Source: an uncultured Lachnospiraceae bacterium | GTDB lineage: Bacteria; Bacillota; Clostridia; Lachnospirales; Lachnospiraceae | Reading direction: 5' to 3' | NCBI GenBank assembly: GCA_947623805.1 | Contig: CANQHZ010000020.1 | Coordinates: 1-46,670 of the forward strand | DNA length: 46,670 bases | In this document: in pieces, positions 43,697-46,670 of the stretch | Layout: the number at the start of each line of letters is the position of its first letter | Position numbering within the stretch: the stretch's first letter is position 1 | Notes under the pieces: model-generated | The model's database searches: none | What the model was told of the DNA's origin: nothing | Seen by the model: only the letters and a program-made list of their open reading frames with translations | Program-made: the position numbers and the translations under genes

Positions 43697-45139
43697 CTAG
43701 CCAAGTAATGAGAGTACACCCTGGTTAGACTGGTTAGACTGTGCAAGCATTGACTGACCTGCCTGTGAAAGAATGTTGGCGTTAGAGTATTTAACCATCT
43801 CATCAGCCATATCTGTATCACGAATTGCTGACTCTGCAGATGTCGTATTCTCAACAATGTTATCCAGGTTGTTGATTGTATGCTCTAAGCGGTTCTGAAC
43901 CGCACCGAGTGCTGAACGCTGTGTAGATACAATCTTGATTGCCTGTGAGATAACTGAGATTGCGTCTGTAGCCCTGGTGTCATTATCGCCGTCAATCCTT
44001 AAACCGTTGATGCCAAGTCCTTTAGCCGTCAGCGCCTGAATATTAATAGAAATCTTATTGTTATTTGTGCCGTCAGCGCCTACATGGAACCTAAGGTTTA
44101 ACGCCGCTGTCTTATCCTGAGTGCCTGCAACATAGCTGCTGCTGAGCAAGATTTCATGTCCGAGTGCATCATATACCTTGTTTGCATCCGCCCTTGCAGA
44201 AACACTAACCGAAGTACCCTTCCCCTTTCCTGTGAAGTAATCATTCAAAGCGTTGGCTGAAATCTTATTTCCATCCTTGTCATAGAATGAATAGATTTCC
44301 TTTGCGCTCTGAGCAGCAGATACTGTAGAAGCTGTGATAATAGAGCTGTCGCCAGCAACCATCTTATCAGTTCCCGTCAGCTGAACTTCGGCAACTGTAA
44401 CTCCCGCTGCGTTAACAATAACAAATTTAGGATCCTCATTAGCTCCTACGCTGACTGTATTTATCTGATAATTGCTCTTAGCGTCGCTGCCGTTAAGCGT
44501 GATAGAATACTGAATCTTGCCGTTTACTGTTGTAGCCGTAATCGTAAGACCCTGGTCGCGGAGCGCTTTTGCCAGATTGTTCTGGTCTGATGTAGAGCTT
44601 ACCGAAGCTGCGAAAGTAATTGTTGCATTTACGCCCGTCGCTGAGTTTGCATTCATTGAAACTGTTGCAGCAACATCGGCTGCTTTCTTGTAAGCAAATG
44701 AATAGCCTTTTTCTGCTGATTTGTCGCCCTTTAACAGATAAGTCTCATTGAACTTTGTCGTCTCCGCTACACGGTCAATTTCCTGTGTAAGCTGGTCAAT
44801 CTCGGCCTGAATATATGAGCGGTCATCCTGTGAGTTGGGGCTGTTTGCGGCCTGTACTGCCAAATCATTCATTCTCTGGAGCATATCATGCACTTCCGTG
44901 AGAGCACCTTCTGCCGTCTGTACTGCACTGATGCCGTCCTCAGCGTTTGCGGAAGCCTGTGTAAGTCCTCTAATCTGCTTTCTCATTTTCTCAGATATAG
45001 CAAGGCCTGCCGCGTTATCAGCTGCCCTGTTAATCTTATAGCCTGAAGAAAGCTTCTCTGTCGACTTTGACAAAGAGCCCTGTGTAATTCCTAACATTCT
45101 GTTAGAATTCATTGCTTGTAAATTGTGCTGTACTACCAT
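43697..45139 (-). CDS. fliC: Flagellin
   Basis: A 480-residue flagellin. The conserved N-terminal D0/D1 region covers residues 1 to about 140 (VVQHNLQAMNSNRMLG; TEKLSSGYKINRAADNAAGL) and the C-terminal D1/D0 about 390-480 (SQRSALGAVQNRLEHTINNL; QAGQSMLAQSNQSNQGVLSLLG). The middle 145-390 is the variable surface-exposed part. The leader is about 195 nt from a sigma-D-like box, with an ACAAGGAGG ribosome-binding site that is also a CsrA-type sequence. csrA lies directly upstream. Confidence 0.97.
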   Translation of the reverse strand: MVVQHNLQAMNSNRMLGITQGSLSKSTEKLSSGYKINRAADNAAGLAISEKMRKQIRGLTQASANAEDGISAVQTAEGALTEVHDMLQRMNDLAVQAANSPNSQDDRSYIQAEIDQLTQEIDRVAETTKFNETYLLKGDKSAEKGYSFAYKKAADVAATVSMNANSATGVNATITFAASVSSTSDQNNLAKALRDQGLTITATTVNGKIQYSITLNGSDAKSNYQINTVSVGANEDPKFVIVNAAGVTVAEVQLTGTDKMVAGDSSIITASTVSAAQSAKEIYSFYDKDGNKISANALNDYFTGKGKGTSVSVSARADANKVYDALGHEILLSSSYVAGTQDKTAALNLRFHVGADGTNNNKISINIQALTAKGLGINGLRIDGDNDTRATDAISVISQAIKIVSTQRSALGAVQNRLEHTINNLDNIVENTTSAESAIRDTDMADEMVKYSNANILSQAGQSMLAQSNQSNQGVLSLLG

Positions 45140-45146
45140 AATCTTA

Positions 45147-45241
45147 CCTCCTTGTTTTGCCTGACGCGTCTTGTTTAAATTATTAATTTATGTCCACGTT
45201 ACATCTGCAGATTTTTTATCCGCAAATCACATATCCGCAAA
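45147..45241 (-). promoter_or_regulatory. Flagellin leader with candidate CsrA sites
   Basis: The Shine-Dalgarno region AACAAGGAGGT (45147-45157) fits the CsrA consensus (ACARGGA). Three further GGA triplets lie upstream: GTGGACA near 45193 and the repeated TTTGCGGATA at 45217-45226 and 45232-45241. In Bacillus, CsrA represses hag through two such sites; the same is inferred here. Confidence 0.5.
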
Positions 45242-45336
45242 CCCGCGTTTTGGCTTTGCCGTGGAAAATTCCGTTTCCCACCATTTGTTTTTTGTTCCTT
45301 ATTCAGTTTTAATTTATAATATCCGAAGCTGTCCGT

Positions 45337-45344
45337 ATATCGGC
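45337..45344 (-). promoter_or_regulatory. Sigma-D (sigma-28)-like -10 box of flagellin
   Basis: GCCGATAT on the minus strand equals the sigma-D -10 consensus. No TAAA is found at the usual 14-16 bases upstream, so the promoter is either weak at -35 or not functional. Confidence 0.4.
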
Positions 45345-45381
45345 GCGCCTGCTTTTTGCGGGCAGCCTCAGTTATTAACCT

Positions 45382-45603
45382 TTATATTTCCTGTACTTCT
45401 GTATTTTCTGCTGCTTCCTCTGCTGCTTTTTTAACCGCCCTTTTTATCGCACGCTTCTTAATAGCTCTGCCTCTTGCGACATTTATATCCTTTGGAGCGT
45501 CTATCATTACACGAATATGATTGTTGTTACCTCCGAGAAAGGTTATTTTGATATCCTTTCCTATCATTAAGTATTCTTCCTTTGGTACTGTAAGCATCAG
45601 CAT
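45382..45603 (-). CDS. csrA: CsrA-family translational regulator
   Basis: A 73-residue CsrA. MLMLTVPKEEYLMIGKDI, IKITFLGGNNNHIRVMIDAP and APKDINVARGR align with CsrA without gaps; R44, important for RNA binding, is kept, but position 6 is Val instead of the usual Arg. Residues 48-73 form a Lys/Ala/Glu-rich helical tail unlike standard family ends. The start has AAGGAGG; its leader shares AACAAGGAGGT with flagellin, suggesting autoregulation. No fliW, its usual antagonist, is in the window. Probably regulates the flagellin next door. Confidence 0.88.
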   Translation of the reverse strand: MLMLTVPKEEYLMIGKDIKITFLGGNNNHIRVMIDAPKDINVARGRAIKKRAIKRAVKKAAEEAAENTEVQEI

Positions 45604-45660
45604 ATAAAAACCTCCTTGTTTTTGATAAGACTTTGCCCTTTCCGGCTTGTATTTCACGCT

Positions 45661-45688
45661 ATGCAACAATTTGGATAAAATGTTGCAT
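45661..45688. repeat. Inverted repeat between csrA and the recombinase gene
   Basis: ATGCAACA and TGTTGCAT are perfect inverted arms separated by 12 bp. It could be an operator, or a core-type recombination site for the adjacent tyrosine recombinase. Confidence 0.5.
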
Positions 45689-45717
45689 TTGCTATTTTCC
45701 ATAAAACAAATTATTAT
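45689..45717 (+). promoter_or_regulatory. Candidate promoter of the recombinase gene
   Basis: TTGCTA and TATTAT are 17 bases apart, about 49 bases before the ATG, directly beside the inverted repeat. GAAAGGAAA is repeated downstream of it. Confidence 0.45.
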
Positions 45718-45765
45718 AAGGAAAGGAAATCTAACGAAAGGAAACGTTTAGAGAAGGGTATAACT

Positions 45766-46356
45766 ATGAGTACAATGTCGCCTATAAAGGACAAAAAAGA
45801 GCTTGAAACTATGAAAAAATATTTTTTGAGAAAAAACGAGATAAGAAACTATGCACTGTTCTGTGTAGGGATTAATACTGCTCTGCGCATAAGTGATATT
45901 TTAGGACTGCGTTGGAAGGACGTATATGATTTTGGCAGCCGTTCATTTAAAAAACATTTGCAGCTCAAAGAGCAGAAAACCAAGAAAAGAAACGAAATAC
46001 TTTTAAACAAGGGTGTAATTAACGCCCTAAAAAAGCTATTGGCGCGCCTTAATAAAAGCAATACGCCTGTAAATGAAAACAGCTATATATTCACAGGAAG
46101 AAAAAATCCTGAAAAGCCGCTGAGCCGCTCGCAAGCTTACCGCATTATAAACGGTGCCGCCAAAACACTCAAAATAACGGGAAATATCGGCTGCCACTCA
46201 CTTCGTAAAACCTTTGGCTATTTTGCGGCACGCAGCGGTATTTCTTCCGTATTGCTTATGCATATCTACAATCATTCTTCATTCCCAATAACAATGCGTT
46301 ATTTGGGGATAGAACAGGATGAGCGTGATGAAGTATTTATGCGAATAGCACTTTAG
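45766..46356 (+). CDS. Short tyrosine recombinase (catalytic domain only)
   Basis: A 196-residue site-specific recombinase. Catalytic residues are visible in order: Arg in NTALRISDILGLRW, the H-x2-R pair in GCHSLRKTFGYF, His in IYNHSSFPITM and the nucleophile Tyr in MRYLGIEQDE. The N-terminal SAM-like arm domain of integrases is absent, and the size equals FimB/FimE-type invertases (about 200 residues). It has a GAGAAGG site and is divergent from csrA. No phage or conjugation genes accompany it. A role in DNA inversion is inferred. Confidence 0.88.
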   Translation: MSTMSPIKDKKELETMKKYFLRKNEIRNYALFCVGINTALRISDILGLRWKDVYDFGSRSFKKHLQLKEQKTKKRNEILLNKGVINALKKLLARLNKSNTPVNENSYIFTGRKNPEKPLSRSQAYRIINGAAKTLKITGNIGCHSLRKTFGYFAARSGISSVLLMHIYNHSSFPITMRYLGIEQDERDEVFMRIAL

Positions 46357-46494
46357 TATAATTCTCTTTTGACAGTTTGCTGCAAATTTTCCTATGCCTT
46401 ATGAGTAAATCAGACTGTCTATTTTGAACTTTGAACTTTCTTATGGCATAACTATGCCCTTTTCAAATAGTCTCAGCTCAGTCATTATATATTC

Positions 46495-46527
46495 AAAAAA
46501 TTTTTTCATATAATTAAAAAATTTTTT
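46495..46527. repeat. Two AAAAAATTTTTT palindromes 21 bp apart
   Basis: Copies at 46495-46506 and 46516-46527 lie two helical turns apart in an AT-rich stretch and should bend DNA. The rest of the 314-bp gap 46357-46670 holds no gene that I can support. Confidence 0.6.
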
Positions 46528-46591
46528 CGGATAAGGGGTAAAGTATTTTTAACAATAACCGATATATAGAATGTAAGAATTAAACGGCGTT

Positions 46592-46639
46592 AAAAAATGG
46601 GGCTGTCGCACTAAGTAATTAGTGCGCAGCCTCATTTTT
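46592..46639. terminator. Long bidirectional terminator at the window end
   Basis: ATGGGGCTG(t)CGCACTA pairs with TAGTGCGCAGCCTCAT around a 6-nt loop, flanked by six A and five T. It may close a minus-strand gene beyond the window or the recombinase transcript. Confidence 0.8.
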
Positions 46640-46670
46640 GTAAAAAAACTAACTGCCAGACCTCGAAAAA

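Noticed and set aside
45337-45344. Fully formed sigma-D promoter for flagellin
   Set aside because: The -10 is exact but no TAAA element lies at the proper distance, so only the -10 is reported.
1-46670. tRNA, rRNA or CRISPR arrays
   Set aside because: No cloverleaf with TTCGA-type arms, no rRNA sequence and no regularly spaced repeats with unique spacers were seen.

Overview
The window comes from a low-to-mid-GC, Gram-positive anaerobe of the Lachnospiraceae type (Butyrivibrio/Roseburia-like). I base this on a butyrate-pathway operon in the order thl-crt-hbd-bcd-etfB-etfA, a Firmicutes S10-spc-alpha ribosomal cluster ending in ecfA1-ecfA2-ecfT-truA-rplM-rpsI, strong GGAGG ribosome-binding sites, TTGACA/TATAAT-type promoters, and a flagellin-csrA pair. 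No species call is justified from sequence reading alone. Nearly everything is on the minus strand; only the diguanylate cyclase gene, an rRNA-type methyltransferase gene and a tyrosine recombinase gene are on the plus strand.

Layout. 1-5.5 kb: operon converting acetyl-CoA to butyryl-CoA, read right to left, with a promoter at about 5.46 kb covered by two Rex-like redox operator candidates and with hairpins in most of its intergenic gaps. 5.5-11.2 kb: M23 peptidase, long-form hibernation factor (hpf), secreted SH3b-NlpC/P60 hydrolase, a thioredoxin-reductase-like flavoprotein and a FabG-like reductase. 11.3-14.3 kb: a 7TM GGDEF cyclase convergent with a Gfo/Idh/MocA oxidoreductase. 14.4-36.3 kb: the ribosomal super-cluster, read right to left from rpsJ to rpsI, including secY, adk, map, infA, rpoA, an inserted J-domain gene and the ECF transporter energising module. 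It has several structured leaders and internal promoters.

36.5-46.7 kb is an accessory stretch: methyltransferase, Gln/Tyr-rich membrane protein, DUF2752 protein, L-threonine aldolase-like enzyme, DUF4173 membrane protein, secreted transglutaminase-like protein, nicotinamidase, flagellin, CsrA, and a short catalytic-domain-only tyrosine recombinase. The most unusual structure is at 39.54-40.00 kb. Two copies of a ~140-bp palindromic MITE-like element lie in inverted orientation, with an 89-bp core identical by eye. They enclose 228 bp that contains a strong promoter pointing at the threonine aldolase gene, which is the layout expected of an invertible promoter. A third, internally deleted copy sits at the 3' end of trxB, flanked by 14-bp direct repeats. 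The csrA-flagellin-recombinase corner, with GGA motifs in the flagellin leader and a Fim-sized recombinase next door, is the second place worth testing for switching or post-transcriptional control.

All calls rest on reading the sequence and on family knowledge; no database search or folding program was run.
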